The translations under genes were made by a program, and so were the position numbers. A DNA stretch of 30,176 nucleotides from a virus. Below are positions 1 through 7,434 of the stretch, in pieces. The stretch is taken from the IMG/VR virus record IMGVR_UViG_3300002835_000767, positions 1 to 30,176 of that record. One strand, given 5' to 3'. The notes under the pieces were generated by a model. That model had not been told where the DNA came from. It made no database searches and was given only the letters and a program-made list of their open reading frames with translations. Numbering within the stretch: position 1 is the stretch's first letter; every line of letters starts with the position of its first letter.

Positions 1-228
1 TTTGACGGTGTTCCTTCCTCTAATATTTTTGCCAACACCGGCCATGCTCAGCGTACAGACGCTAATGGCGCACCGTCCTCATTCGGATTCTTTCAGCCAA
101 GTCAATTCAATGGTGTTACTAGCACTGTAGTATTTGTTGCTGGCTACGGTCAGGCAAACACTACTGGAGATTACGGTCGTGAAAAGGTCAAAGAATTCAA
201 TGGAGTTCCTTCCGCTAAAGCTCTCTAA
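1..228 (+). CDS. C-terminal end of a possible virion structural protein (partial)
   Basis: An open frame enters from the left edge and ends at TAA 226-228, giving 75 visible residues. The piece is rich in Gly, Ser, Thr, Asn and Phe, has no membrane segment, and contains two similar stretches, FDGVPSSNIF near the start and FNGVPSAKAL at the very end, which looks like an internal repeat unit. This composition fits a phage tail, fibre or decoration protein, and the next genes are a membrane protein and a holin, as is common at the end of a structural module. The start lies outside the window, so the family cannot be named. The structural role is inference. Confidence 0.5.
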   Translation, partial: FDGVPSSNIFANTGHAQRTDANGAPSSFGFFQPSQFNGVTSTVVFVAGYGQANTTGDYGREKVKEFNGVPSAKAL

Positions 229-478
229 AGTATTCGGCACCCCGCTCATCTTAGAAAAAGATGATAAAAAAAGTGGGACCATAGCTTGGGGCGGCTTAGC
301 CCTTGGGATTATAGCGTATGACATATATGCTATAAAGTCCAAAAAAATCGAGACACTAACTCGAGCTTTTTGGAGGCATACAGAAAATAGAATAACAGGA
401 AGTATATTCACAGGAGTGTGGCTAGGTTTAACTTTTCATCTTCTTATAGAGAAGCTAATTAGAAAGAATTTTTCCTAA
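200..478 (+). CDS. small two-helix membrane protein (DUF7427-like)
   Basis: 92 residues. I take ATG 200 because it follows an AAAAGG stretch and limits the overlap with the upstream gene to 29 bases; a start at 134 is possible but would overlap more. There are two hydrophobic segments, about residues 27-43 and 68-85, separated by a charged stretch and followed by a basic tail (KLIRKNFS). The layout (WGGLALGIIAYD, then a second helix with LTFHLL) recalls the small actinophage membrane proteins grouped as DUF7427, which often lie near lysis genes. The holin gene starts 10 bases downstream. A lysis-accessory role is inferred from position. Confidence 0.6.
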   Translation: MEFLPLKLSKVFGTPLILEKDDKKSGTIAWGGLALGIIAYDIYAIKSKKIETLTRAFWRHTENRITGSIFTGVWLGLTFHLLIEKLIRKNFS

Positions 479-488
479 GGAAGGCATT

Positions 489-689
489 ATGAATAAATTA
501 CAAAAAGACATTTTAGAAAGAGCTATATGGACAGCGGCGCAAGCTTTCATTGCTGTTTACACAGTAGGTGGTGTTGATGAAATTAAGTCAGCAGCTACAG
601 CTGCAGTTGCAGCAGCAATAAGTGTTGTTAAAGGTTTGGTTGCAACAAAAATGGGTAATCCCGAGAGTGCAGCAACAATAAAAAATTAA
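489..689 (+). CDS. r1t-type holin
   Basis: 66 residues behind a strong AAGGAAGG ribosome-binding site. It starts with a short charged segment (MNKLQKDILERA), then a hydrophobic segment at about 11-28 (IWTAAQAFIAVYTV), a short polar turn and an Ala/Val-rich second helix at about 34-52. ERAIWTAAQAFIAV matches the ERAIKTxAQ signature of r1t-like holins common in phages of actinobacteria and lactococci. Such proteins oligomerise in the cytoplasmic membrane and release the endolysin at a set time. The endolysin of this phage is about 26 kb away, so this holin sits apart from it. A promoter and terminator follow directly. Confidence 0.75.
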   Translation: MNKLQKDILERAIWTAAQAFIAVYTVGGVDEIKSAATAAVAAAISVVKGLVATKMGNPESAATIKN

Positions 690-717
690 GTCAATAGAAC
701 ATAATCTGGCACTCTCA

Positions 718-726
718 TGCTATAAT
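718..726 (+). promoter_or_regulatory. extended -10 promoter candidate
   Basis: TGCTATAAT is a perfect extended -10 (TGN plus TATAAT) in a non-coding gap. No good -35 lies 17 bases upstream, which extended -10 promoters tolerate. Transcription would begin near 733, only about 20 bases before a terminator hairpin at 753. Confidence 0.5.
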
Positions 727-752
727 GCAGGAATGAGAAAGCCAATGTTACA

Positions 753-791
753 ACAACCCCGTCCACATGAGGCGGGGTTGTCTGTTTTCTT
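753..791 (+). terminator. rho-independent terminator after the holin
   Basis: A perfect 9-bp stem (ACAACCCCG 753-761 with CGGGGTTGT 773-781) closes an 11-base loop and is followed by CTGTTTTCTT. It ends the holin transcript and any transcript from the promoter at 718-726. Confidence 0.8.
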
Positions 792-843
792 CGGCAAGTA
801 TATATGTTTACATAATTTTATCTGGAACTATTAAGGATTGATG

Positions 844-1578
844 ATGTCTATACAAGAAGTACAACAGGCCATTGATAATAACTCGCTCCCTATAAGCGTT
901 GCTGAAAAGTACCTTAAGCTCTACGTCGCTGACATATCGTGGCAGGACTCAATTGCTACCCTATGGAAAAACTCCGTTAACAAAATGCAGAATCAAGAAG
1001 CTGCAAAAGAACATGTAAAGAAGGCTATCAGTTGTGCTACTATACTTCCTCTGATGGAAAAAACGACTATCCCCGATCCTGCTACAAATCTATTATTTTG
1101 GTGTACAGGCTGGGCTCAATTCAGTAAAAATGATTGGTTTACTCTTTACATAGATATCCTAAAAGAAGATGTAAAAATTAATGCAATGAGAAATGAGATC
1201 ATAGTATTAGGTATAATAGATCCGATAGATATATCTCCGATTACAAGACAAGCTTACAATTGGCTATATCAAAAAGCCGAAGAGTTTGAAGACATGTCTA
1301 AGGTCGATGCGTCGATATTGAAAGATAAACTAACCAACCTAGTCAAAGCATACGGTGGGGCTGTTATATGTAATATATTCATGAACCATAAATCTAATGT
1401 AGATAAGGTTTTCAATTGGAGAAGTGGCTACTTCTTTGAGAAGCAAATACATAACGTTTATTCAGTAGAACAAATTAAGAAAATAAAATTAGCTGAACTA
1501 GCTAAAACTAATAATAAATACATAAAAACAATAGCAATTAACACAGGAGATAAAAATGGAAAACAGTATTCTTTCTAA
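844..1578 (+). CDS. hypothetical protein upstream of the ribonucleotide reductase
   Basis: 244 residues; family not recognised. Three start codons are stacked at 838 (TTG), 841 and 844 (ATG); AAGGA ending at 837 gives the best spacing to 844. The protein is soluble, Trp- and Lys-rich, with a hydrophobic core stretch (IIVLGIIDPIDI, about 120-131) and no visible signal peptide, membrane span or catalytic motif. Its last 23 bases overlap the start of the ribonucleotide reductase gene, so the two are probably translated together. It is the first gene after the terminator at 753-791, so it may open an operon. A link to nucleotide metabolism is only suggested by position. Confidence 0.7.
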   Translation: MSIQEVQQAIDNNSLPISVAEKYLKLYVADISWQDSIATLWKNSVNKMQNQEAAKEHVKKAISCATILPLMEKTTIPDPATNLLFWCTGWAQFSKNDWFTLYIDILKEDVKINAMRNEIIVLGIIDPIDISPITRQAYNWLYQKAEEFEDMSKVDASILKDKLTNLVKAYGGAVICNIFMNHKSNVDKVFNWRSGYFFEKQIHNVYSVEQIKKIKLAELAKTNNKYIKTIAINTGDKNGKQYSF

Positions 1579-3490
1579 AGACTTTATAAACTCATACGCA
1601 GACAAGGTAGCTCCTTGGGGATTTAATGGTCTAGGCGAGATAGTATATCGAAGAACCTATTCTAGAGAAATAGAGTCCTTAGGTAGAAAAGAATATTGGC
1701 ATGAAACAATAGCACGTTGTATAGATGGCGCTCAGAAGATAGGTGCAGGCTATACGGTAGAAGAAGCAGAAAGACTGTTTGATTATATTTTTAATCTTAA
1801 GGGCATTTTTGCCGGACGTTGCTTGTGGCAATTGGGGACACCTTTAGTAGAAAAGATGAGTGGCGTCTCCCTAGTCAACTGTTGGATGACAACAATATCT
1901 AAAGTAGAAGACTTTCAATTCCTGATGGATCACCTAATGGTTGGCGGTGGCGTTGGCTTTACCGTAGAGCGAGCAAGTGTTCATGATTTCCCCAAGGTGC
2001 AAAACGTTCAATCTATTCGACATGAAAAAACTAATGACGCAGACTTTATTGTTGGCGACTCAAGAAAGGGTTGGTCAGCGTTACTTGGTAAGGTTTTAAG
2101 AAGCTACTTTGAAACTGGAGAATCCTTTACTTATAGTACCATTCTAGTAAGAGGGTATGGTGCACCCCTGAAGACGTTTGGTGGAACAGCGTCTGGCCCT
2201 GAAGTTCTTATCGAAGGCATTAAGAATATTTGCGATATTTTGAATTCTCGTATTGGAAAAAAGATTCGCTCAATCGATGCCTTGGACATAGCTAACATCA
2301 TCGGAAAGATAGTTGTAGCGGGCTCTGCTCGACGATCTGCCCAAATAGCTATTGGAGACCCTGATGATTTTCTTTTCTTAAAAGCGAAGAATTGGGGCAA
2401 GGGTGACATTCCCGCTTGGCGCGGTAATTCAAATAATTCAATCTATGCGGACGCGTATGAGGAAATTATTGACGAATTCTGGAAGGGCTATGATGGTTCC
2501 GGCGAACCCTATGGTTTGATTAACAGAAACCTTATTCGTAAAAATGGTAGATTGGGCGAAAAGGCTAATGACAGCCGAGTAATTGGCACCAATCCATGTG
2601 GAGAAATTGGATTAGAAGATGGAGAGCCTTGTAATCTAGCTGAAATTTTCCTTCCTAATATTACTTCAAAGGAAGAGCTTTTTGACGTAAGTATGCTCCT
2701 CTATAAGACCCAGAAGGCAATAACAACGTTGAGCTATCCATACAAGAAGAGTCAAGATGTCATTGAGAGAAACCGAAGACTAGGTCAGGGCATTACAGGG
2801 TGGCTGCAAGCCACAGAAGAACAACTATCATGGATCGATGAAGCCTACAAAAACCTTAAGCAGATCGATGAACAGTGGTCTGCTACTCTGGGAATAAATA
2901 AATCAATCAAATTAACGACTGTAAAGCCCAGCGGAACTCTAAGTTTGTTAGCAGGAGTTACGCCAGGTATTCATCCAGCTTACGCACAGTACTACATACG
3001 CCGAGTGCGCATGGGTAGCAACGATCCGCTCGTAAACTACTGCAGAGATAAGGGACATAAGGTTCAGTATGACGTAGGGTTAGATGGCAAAGAAAATCAC
3101 ACCATCTGCGTGGTTGAATTCCCTTGCAAGACTCCTGAGCACGCTACTCTTGCAAGTCAGATAACTGCAATTAGTCAACTTGAATGGGTAGTTAAGGCTC
3201 AATCAACATGGGCAGATAATAATGTAAGCGTTACCGTTTATTATAAGAAGGAAGAACTTCCAGAAATCCAAGAGTGGATGAAAAAGAATTATAAAAACAA
3301 AGTAAAGTCAGTATCATTCCTGTTGCACAGTGAGCATGGATTTGCTCTTGCTCCATATGAGGAAATTACCGAAGAAGTATATAATAAGTTAAAGTCAAAA
3401 ATTAAAGATGGAATTAACTTTACTGACTCTAGCAACGTAGATTTATTAGATAGTCTTGAGTGCGAAGGCGGAGCTTGCCCAATCAAGTGA
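1556..3490 (+). CDS. nrdJ: adenosylcobalamin-dependent ribonucleoside-triphosphate reductase (class II, monomeric type)
   Basis: 644 residues, start ATG 1556 after AGGAGAT. The enzyme reduces ribonucleotides to deoxyribonucleotides with a B12-derived radical and works with or without oxygen. Key residues are in place: Cys109 in VNCW and Cys359 for the redox pair, Cys348 (thiyl radical) and Glu350 in NPCGEIGLEDGEPC, and the shuttle pair Cys636/Cys641 in CEGGACPIK, an ending close to that of the Lactobacillus leichmannii RTPR. PLKTFGGTASGP (about 204-214) and TVKPSGTLSLLAG are further family signatures. At 644 residues it is about 100 shorter than the 739-residue L. leichmannii enzyme, as seen in other phage versions. 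It heads a cluster with thyX and dCMP deaminase. Confidence 0.95.
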   Translation: MENSILSKDFINSYADKVAPWGFNGLGEIVYRRTYSREIESLGRKEYWHETIARCIDGAQKIGAGYTVEEAERLFDYIFNLKGIFAGRCLWQLGTPLVEKMSGVSLVNCWMTTISKVEDFQFLMDHLMVGGGVGFTVERASVHDFPKVQNVQSIRHEKTNDADFIVGDSRKGWSALLGKVLRSYFETGESFTYSTILVRGYGAPLKTFGGTASGPEVLIEGIKNICDILNSRIGKKIRSIDALDIANIIGKIVVAGSARRSAQIAIGDPDDFLFLKAKNWGKGDIPAWRGNSNNSIYADAYEEIIDEFWKGYDGSGEPYGLINRNLIRKNGRLGEKANDSRVIGTNPCGEIGLEDGEPCNLAEIFLPNITSKEELFDVSMLLYKTQKAITTLSYPYKKSQDVIERNRRLGQGITGWLQATEEQLSWIDEAYKNLKQIDEQWSATLGINKSIKLTTVKPSGTLSLLAGVTPGIHPAYAQYYIRRVRMGSNDPLVNYCRDKGHKVQYDVGLDGKENHTICVVEFPCKTPEHATLASQITAISQLEWVVKAQSTWADNNVSVTVYYKKEELPEIQEWMKKNYKNKVKSVSFLLHSEHGFALAPYEEITEEVYNKLKSKIKDGINFTDSSNVDLLDSLECEGGACPIK

Positions 3491-3494
3491 TATT

Positions 3495-3851
3495 ATGTCT
3501 GAAAAAAATGAATTTGAGAATGAAGACTTTGAAAAGAAATTTTCTGAAATAGTTAATTCTAATGAGTTAAAAGAGATATCAGATTCTTTTACGTCAGAGG
3601 TAAAACTTGGCGTAAAAGAACTGCTATTGATTCAACAGGCACTATCTGATAATATTTCTAATATTACAGAAGTAATCATAGCCTCCCTAGATGGGGAGAA
3701 TATGCTTGGTGAGCCAGATAGCGAAATATCTGATATACTTGGTTCATTATATAAAATATCAGAAGATTTTAATGATTGCATGACGGATAACTTTATCTCT
3801 TTTGTAATCGTTGATGATGAAGATGAGGATTTTGAAGATGGAACAGAATGA
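3495..3851 (+). CDS. acidic hypothetical protein
   Basis: 118 residues, start ATG 3495, four bases after the reductase stop; an upstream TTG at 3456 would overlap the reductase and is less likely. The protein is strongly acidic, predicted mainly helical, and ends in an Asp/Glu-rich tail (DDEDEDFEDG). No Cys cluster, signal peptide or known motif is visible. It overlaps the next gene, thyX, by 14 bases. Sandwiched between two nucleotide-synthesis genes it may be co-expressed with them, but nothing in the sequence shows what it does. Confidence 0.7.
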   Translation: MSEKNEFENEDFEKKFSEIVNSNELKEISDSFTSEVKLGVKELLLIQQALSDNISNITEVIIASLDGENMLGEPDSEISDILGSLYKISEDFNDCMTDNFISFVIVDDEDEDFEDGTE

Positions 3852-4539
3852 AGATAAATTAATTACGGTATTAAATAATGGATATGTTAGACTGGTTGAC
3901 GTTATGGGTTCTGACCTATCCGTAGTCAATGCTGCCAGAGCATCATTTGCTAAAGAATCTAAGGAGATGACAGTCAACGATGGAAGACTGTTGGATTTCT
4001 TAGTAAGAGAAAATCATATGTCTCCATTTCGTCATGCGTTTATGACGTTTGAAATGAAGGCCCCCCTTATGGTTGCACGTCAGCACTGGAAATATGTAGT
4101 GGGCTCTGACCATACAATGGACTCATGGAATGAATCCAGCAGAAGATATATCACTATGGATCCGGAGTTTTACATTCCCACTAGTGAGCAATGGCGTTTA
4201 GCTCCAGATGACAAGAAGCAAGGGTCTGGTGGCCCAATAGATCCATGGACTGGCTCACTCCTGACTCAACAGTTGCAGGATTATGTTGATCAAGGTGAAG
4301 CCCTTTATTCTATGGCTATGGAAAATGGAGTAGCACCAGAGCAAGCTAGATTGTTTCTACCAGCCTACGGCATGCATGTTGTTTATCGCTGGTCAGCAAG
4401 TCTTCAATCTGTGGCGTTATTTTTGAATCAAAGATTAGCTGAAGACTCGCAAAAAGAAATACAGGAGTACGCTAGAGCAGTTTATTCTCTAATAGTGGAT
4501 AAATTTCCAGTGTGCATTGAGCTACTAACCAAGCAATAA
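3838..4539 (+). CDS. thyX: flavin-dependent thymidylate synthase ThyX
   Basis: 233 residues, ATG 3838 preceded by GAGG. ThyX methylates dUMP to dTMP with methylenetetrahydrofolate, FAD and NADPH. Supporting motifs are SVVNAARASF (about 28-37), HMSPFRH (60-66), NESSRRY (98-104) and ARLFLPAYGM (170-179). The classical ThyX RHR-x7-S motif is altered here: the region reads RQHWKYVVGS followed by seven residues and WNESSRRY, so the usual RHR is replaced and a few residues are added. SRRY and the FAD-side residues remain, so it is probably active. It lies between the acidic protein and a small membrane protein, two genes before dCMP deaminase, which supplies its substrate. Confidence 0.92.
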   Translation: MEQNEDKLITVLNNGYVRLVDVMGSDLSVVNAARASFAKESKEMTVNDGRLLDFLVRENHMSPFRHAFMTFEMKAPLMVARQHWKYVVGSDHTMDSWNESSRRYITMDPEFYIPTSEQWRLAPDDKKQGSGGPIDPWTGSLLTQQLQDYVDQGEALYSMAMENGVAPEQARLFLPAYGMHVVYRWSASLQSVALFLNQRLAEDSQKEIQEYARAVYSLIVDKFPVCIELLTKQ

Positions 4540-4540
4540 T

Positions 4541-4699
4541 ATGATTGATATATTAAAACTTTTAATATTTACATTAATAATTAACTGGTGCATATCACTC
4601 CAGATACTTAATCAGTCTCTTCCAAAAGGAAAAGAAAAGACAGTTGCAATCCTTCTTTGTCTAGTCTCAGGCGTAGCCGCTGCGTTGGTAGTAAAGTAA
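4541..4699 (+). CDS. small two-helix membrane protein
   Basis: 52 residues, ATG 4541 one base after the thyX stop. Two hydrophobic segments, about residues 4-22 and 35-51, flank a short basic turn (PKGKEK). No family is recognised. The gene fills the space between thyX and the dCMP deaminase exactly and has normal codon use for the window, so I believe it is real although short. Confidence 0.6.
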   Translation: MIDILKLLIFTLIINWCISLQILNQSLPKGKEKTVAILLCLVSGVAAALVVK

Positions 4700-4706
4700 T
4701 AATCTT

Positions 4707-5162
4707 ATGAATAGAAAAGATGAACAATACATGGAACTGTGTAGTTCCATATCTAAGATATTTTCAACTTGCGCAAAAAGAAAATACGCTGCCATTTTAG
4801 TAGACGAATATGGTCATATAGTTGGAGTTGGTTACAATGGTGGCCCCAGTGGGGTGAAACATTGTGATGAGGGTGGATGCCCAAGATTAACGCAAGGATC
4901 TGAGAACGGTTCCATTTATGATAATTGCATAGCAATTCACGCAGAGGCAAATGCGTTGCTCCATTCTGACTATTCTTCACGAGCAAAAAAAATGTATATC
5001 AATGGACCACCCTGCTTCTCATGTGCTAAACTAATTGCTAACTCAACAGTAGATACAGTTTATTGTTTATCAGATCAATCCTATAAGGAATGGCCTAAAG
5101 TGAAGAAGTTTTTGTCTGAGTGTTCCGTAAAGGTTTTGGAGGCGAATCATGCCAGCAGCTAA
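4707..5162 (+). CDS. dCMP deaminase
   Basis: 151 residues. The enzyme converts dCMP to dUMP, the substrate of ThyX. The zinc-dependent cytidine/deoxycytidylate deaminase signature is clear: HAEANALL (His78, Glu80) and PPCFSCAK (Cys103, Cys106). CDEGGCPR (Cys53, Cys58) is typical of dCMP deaminases rather than tRNA or cytidine deaminases, and VGVGYNGGPSG (39-49) is the usual substrate-side loop. Length matches the family. It overlaps the next gene by 14 bases. With the reductase and ThyX it forms the path towards dTTP. Confidence 0.93.
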   Translation: MNRKDEQYMELCSSISKIFSTCAKRKYAAILVDEYGHIVGVGYNGGPSGVKHCDEGGCPRLTQGSENGSIYDNCIAIHAEANALLHSDYSSRAKKMYINGPPCFSCAKLIANSTVDTVYCLSDQSYKEWPKVKKFLSECSVKVLEANHASS

Positions 5163-5367
5163 GTTAAACTATTTGGTAGTATACAAAAATCACAGTCAAG
5201 TCTATGGTTGCTCTTCTAAGAAAATAGCACTAGATAGTCCTCCGCCAGAAGGGTATTCTTTAGATGAGAAGAATATTTTTTTTGTAACATTTGAGCCAGA
5301 TACTGATAATCTTGCAATACATAGAGTAAATAATAAGGAAGAAAGCAATGTCAAAGAAACAGAATAA
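5149..5367 (+). CDS. hypothetical protein
   Basis: 72 residues, ATG 5149 with a GGAGG site inside the end of the dCMP deaminase gene. It opens with a beta-strand-like stretch (LNYLVVYKN) and is otherwise polar, without Cys clusters or membrane spans. Tight overlaps on both sides support translation. Function unknown. Confidence 0.65.
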   Translation: MPAAKLNYLVVYKNHSQVYGCSSKKIALDSPPPEGYSLDEKNIFFVTFEPDTDNLAIHRVNNKEESNVKETE

Positions 5368-5581
5368 TAAAAAGAAGTTAAGCGTTAAACTATCAATCGG
5401 GGAAACTGCTATAGTCATAGACTATGAAACAGCCATGCATATAGCCGAAACATACGATTATCTCGCTAATGAAAATCAAGACGAGCACGCAGATTCTTTT
5501 AGAAGAGTAGCCGACACTGTAAGAATGCAGGCTATAGAAAATTATTTTGATTCAATGGATGATGACTATGAAGAATGGTAA
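5348..5581 (+). CDS. hypothetical protein
   Basis: 77 residues, ATG 5348 after AAGGAAG, overlapping the previous gene by 20 bases. It has a Lys/Asn-rich start and an acidic end (DSMDDDYEEW). The middle (KLSIGETAIVIDYETAMHIA) suggests a strand-helix domain. No family recognised. Confidence 0.65.
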   Translation: MSKKQNNKKKLSVKLSIGETAIVIDYETAMHIAETYDYLANENQDEHADSFRRVADTVRMQAIENYFDSMDDDYEEW

Positions 5582-5825
5582 TAGGCTATTCTTCATAGTT
5601 AACTTACTTGCAATTGGATACACTTTAGGACAGAATAGATCAAAAAAAATGTCAGAAGAACATAGAAAAAACCCAACACTACATCAATATTTAAATAGAT
5701 TTAAAGAATTTTTTAATGAAGATAAATTAGAAAGTATTGAACAAGAATTTTTTAATTTAATTGAGTTTGGAATGAGTCCAGAAATGGCCTTTGAGGCAAT
5801 TACTTTTAGTGGAGAACTAAATTGA
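5568..5825 (+). CDS. small membrane-anchored hypothetical protein
   Basis: 85 residues from ATG 5568, chosen because it sits next to the end of the upstream gene; in-frame ATGs at 5547-5562 are also possible. A hydrophobic segment at about 6-18 (LFFIVNLLAIGYTLG) is followed by a charged helical region with likely coiled coil (FKEFFNEDKLESIEQEFFNL). This suggests a protein tethered to the membrane with a cytoplasmic helical tail. Function unknown. Its TGA stop overlaps the TTG start of the next gene. Confidence 0.6.
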   Translation: MKNGNRLFFIVNLLAIGYTLGQNRSKKMSEEHRKNPTLHQYLNRFKEFFNEDKLESIEQEFFNLIEFGMSPEMAFEAITFSGELN

Positions 5826-6613
5826 TAGATTTATGTGTAGTAAATTATAACACTAGGCCCTTACTCAATAGGTTCCTAGACTGCTTGCATAATGATTTGC
5901 ACGCAAATGAAAAAGTATGGAATCTGTATATAGCAGATAATGATTCAAAAGACGACAGCGCAGAGTGGCTTAAATATAATTCTCAAAGATATAAAATCAA
6001 TAAGGTATACAATAATGAAAATATAGGATATTCAGCTGCGTGTAATCAATTAGCTAAAGACGGGGAAGCAGATATAATCTGTCTGTTAAACGCAGACGTA
6101 TGGCTATCAAGCGAGAGTCTAGTTAATATTCAAAATATATTTAACAACAATCCAGATATCCACATCTTAGGCCCAAAGCAAAGAGACGAAAACGGATACA
6201 TAACTCACGCAGGAATCGTTGGAACAAATACGCAGCCACGACATCGGGGATGGCGCGAGCACGACCCGGCAGATCTTTTATATAAGGATAGAGTTGAATG
6301 CGTTACCGTGTCAGGTTCAGCATACTTCATTCGTAGGGAAGTTTGGAACGCACTAACTAATCACTCAGGCTATAAAGAGATGCACCCTGATGCAGAAGGA
6401 GCATTTCTCCCTACTCCTCACTATTATGAAGAGACTTGGTGTTCATATTTTGCAAGACACTTAGGTTACAATGTCGTATACGATGGAAGTGTTTCCATTG
6501 GCCATAGCTGGCACAAGTCTTCTACTGTTGGGGGCGAAGCAGATTCCCACTTTAAAACAAGTCAAGCAATATTTCGCAAAGCATGCGATTATATCGGAAT
6601 AGAGAGAGATTAA
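5822..6613 (+). CDS. family 2 (GT-A fold) glycosyltransferase
   Basis: 263 residues, starting with TTG 5822: a GGAG site about seven bases upstream and a TTGA overlap with the previous stop favour it, and no ATG lies nearby. It should move a sugar from a nucleotide sugar to an acceptor. The N-terminus IDLCVVNYNTRPLL, ADND (38-41), NIGYSAACNQ (67-76) and LLNADVW (88-94, the DXD-like metal site) are classic of rhamnosyltransferase-like GT2 proteins, and YYEETW near the end fits the catalytic-base region. The target (host wall polymer, virion or other) cannot be read from the sequence. It is the first of four glycosyltransferase-like genes in the window. Confidence 0.87.
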   Translation: MIDLCVVNYNTRPLLNRFLDCLHNDLHANEKVWNLYIADNDSKDDSAEWLKYNSQRYKINKVYNNENIGYSAACNQLAKDGEADIICLLNADVWLSSESLVNIQNIFNNNPDIHILGPKQRDENGYITHAGIVGTNTQPRHRGWREHDPADLLYKDRVECVTVSGSAYFIRREVWNALTNHSGYKEMHPDAEGAFLPTPHYYEETWCSYFARHLGYNVVYDGSVSIGHSWHKSSTVGGEADSHFKTSQAIFRKACDYIGIERD

Positions 6614-6614
6614 A

Positions 6615-7013
6615 ATGTCAGATAAATTAAATCCATGGATATATAACGCAGAAGTAAAAAAGGTTGTTGATGGCGATACATTTGATATTGTTATTGACTT
6701 AGGATTTGACACCCTGAAAAAGGGTAGAGTTCGTCTTTATGGAGTAAATACCCCCGAGAGTCGCACTACGAATCTAGAAGAAAAGAAAATGGGTCTAGCA
6801 GCAAAAGAGTTTACTGACCAGTGGCTAACAGCGGCTAGCCATAAGGTCAAGATAGAAACTATTCTTGACAAGAATGAAAAGTACGGAAGAGTTTTAGCTC
6901 GAGTATGGAATGCAGCCGGAGAGTGCCTAAATGATGCTATAATAGCATCTGGTCTAGCTAGAGAGTACTTTGGCGTAGGCGACAAAACATTCACTGAATT
7001 TAAAAAGGACTAA
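6615..7013 (+). CDS. staphylococcal-nuclease-like (SNase/thermonuclease) endonuclease
   Basis: 132 residues. It should cut DNA or RNA in a calcium-dependent way. The OB-fold SNase core is visible: VVDGDTFD (17-24), VRLYGVNTPES (39-49) and KYGRVLARV (89-97). Arg40, Glu48 and Arg92 line up with the catalytic Arg35, Glu43 and Arg87 of the S. aureus enzyme; the second calcium ligand (Asp40 there) is Asn45 here, as in some phage versions. There is no signal peptide, so it acts inside the cell, perhaps in host DNA breakdown or nucleotide salvage. It begins one base after the glycosyltransferase stop. Confidence 0.88.
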   Translation: MSDKLNPWIYNAEVKKVVDGDTFDIVIDLGFDTLKKGRVRLYGVNTPESRTTNLEEKKMGLAAKEFTDQWLTAASHKVKIETILDKNEKYGRVLARVWNAAGECLNDAIIASGLAREYFGVGDKTFTEFKKD

Positions 7014-7014
7014 A

Positions 7015-7434
7015 GTGCAGACATTTCTACCATATGCAGATTTTAAAAAGTCTGTAGAAACATTAGATTACCGTCGTCTTGGAAAGCAACGCGTTGAAAC
7101 ATATCAGGTTCTTAACATACTGCTAGAAAGAACGCCTACAAAAGGCTGGCGAAATCATCCGGTTACATTAATGTGGACTGGTTATGAATCCGCTTTAAAG
7201 TTGTATCAGAATATGACTATCCGCGAATGGTCCCGTAGAGGATATAAAAATAATATGTCCTTTGAGGAGATAGAGCCAAACTCAGTAGTCATGCCAGCAT
7301 GGTTTGGAAATGAAGAGTTTCATAGATCACATAGGTCAAATCTTCTTCGTAAAGATTTTTCATACTATTCACAATATTTCGATGAACCAATTGATTTAGA
7401 ATACTATTGGCCAGGAGTAGCATATGCCTCTTAA
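7015..7434 (+). CDS. pyrimidine dimer DNA glycosylase family protein (MSMEG_6728-like)
   Basis: 139 residues, starting with GTG 7015 behind AAGGAC. The opening MQTFLPYADFKKSVETLDYR, the LGKQRVE motif (about 22-28), the WRNHPVTLMW block (about 45-54) and the closing HRSHRSNLLRKD (about 103-114) match the MSMEG_6728-type proteins, which belong with the pyrimidine dimer glycosylase (Pyr_excise) family that includes T4 endonuclease V. The likely role is excision of UV-damaged bases, useful to a phage exposed to sunlight. The distance from T4 endonuclease V is large, so the activity is inferred. It overlaps the next gene by 11 bases. Confidence 0.7.
   Translation: MQTFLPYADFKKSVETLDYRRLGKQRVETYQVLNILLERTPTKGWRNHPVTLMWTGYESALKLYQNMTIREWSRRGYKNNMSFEEIEPNSVVMPAWFGNEEFHRSHRSNLLRKDFSYYSQYFDEPIDLEYYWPGVAYAS

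Noticed and set aside
134-199. Longer N-terminus of the DUF7427-like membrane protein.
   Set aside because: It would overlap the upstream gene by 95 bases and adds a polar segment not needed by the two-helix layout.
5895-5908. Inverted repeat ATTTGC-AC-GCAAAT.
   Set aside because: It is in the glycosyltransferase coding sequence with a different spacer, so most likely chance.
6934-6948. Palindrome ATGCTATAATAGCAT containing an extended -10.
   Set aside because: It lies in the coding part of the SNase gene, with no gene start nearby that needs it; the same -10 form also occurs by chance inside other genes.
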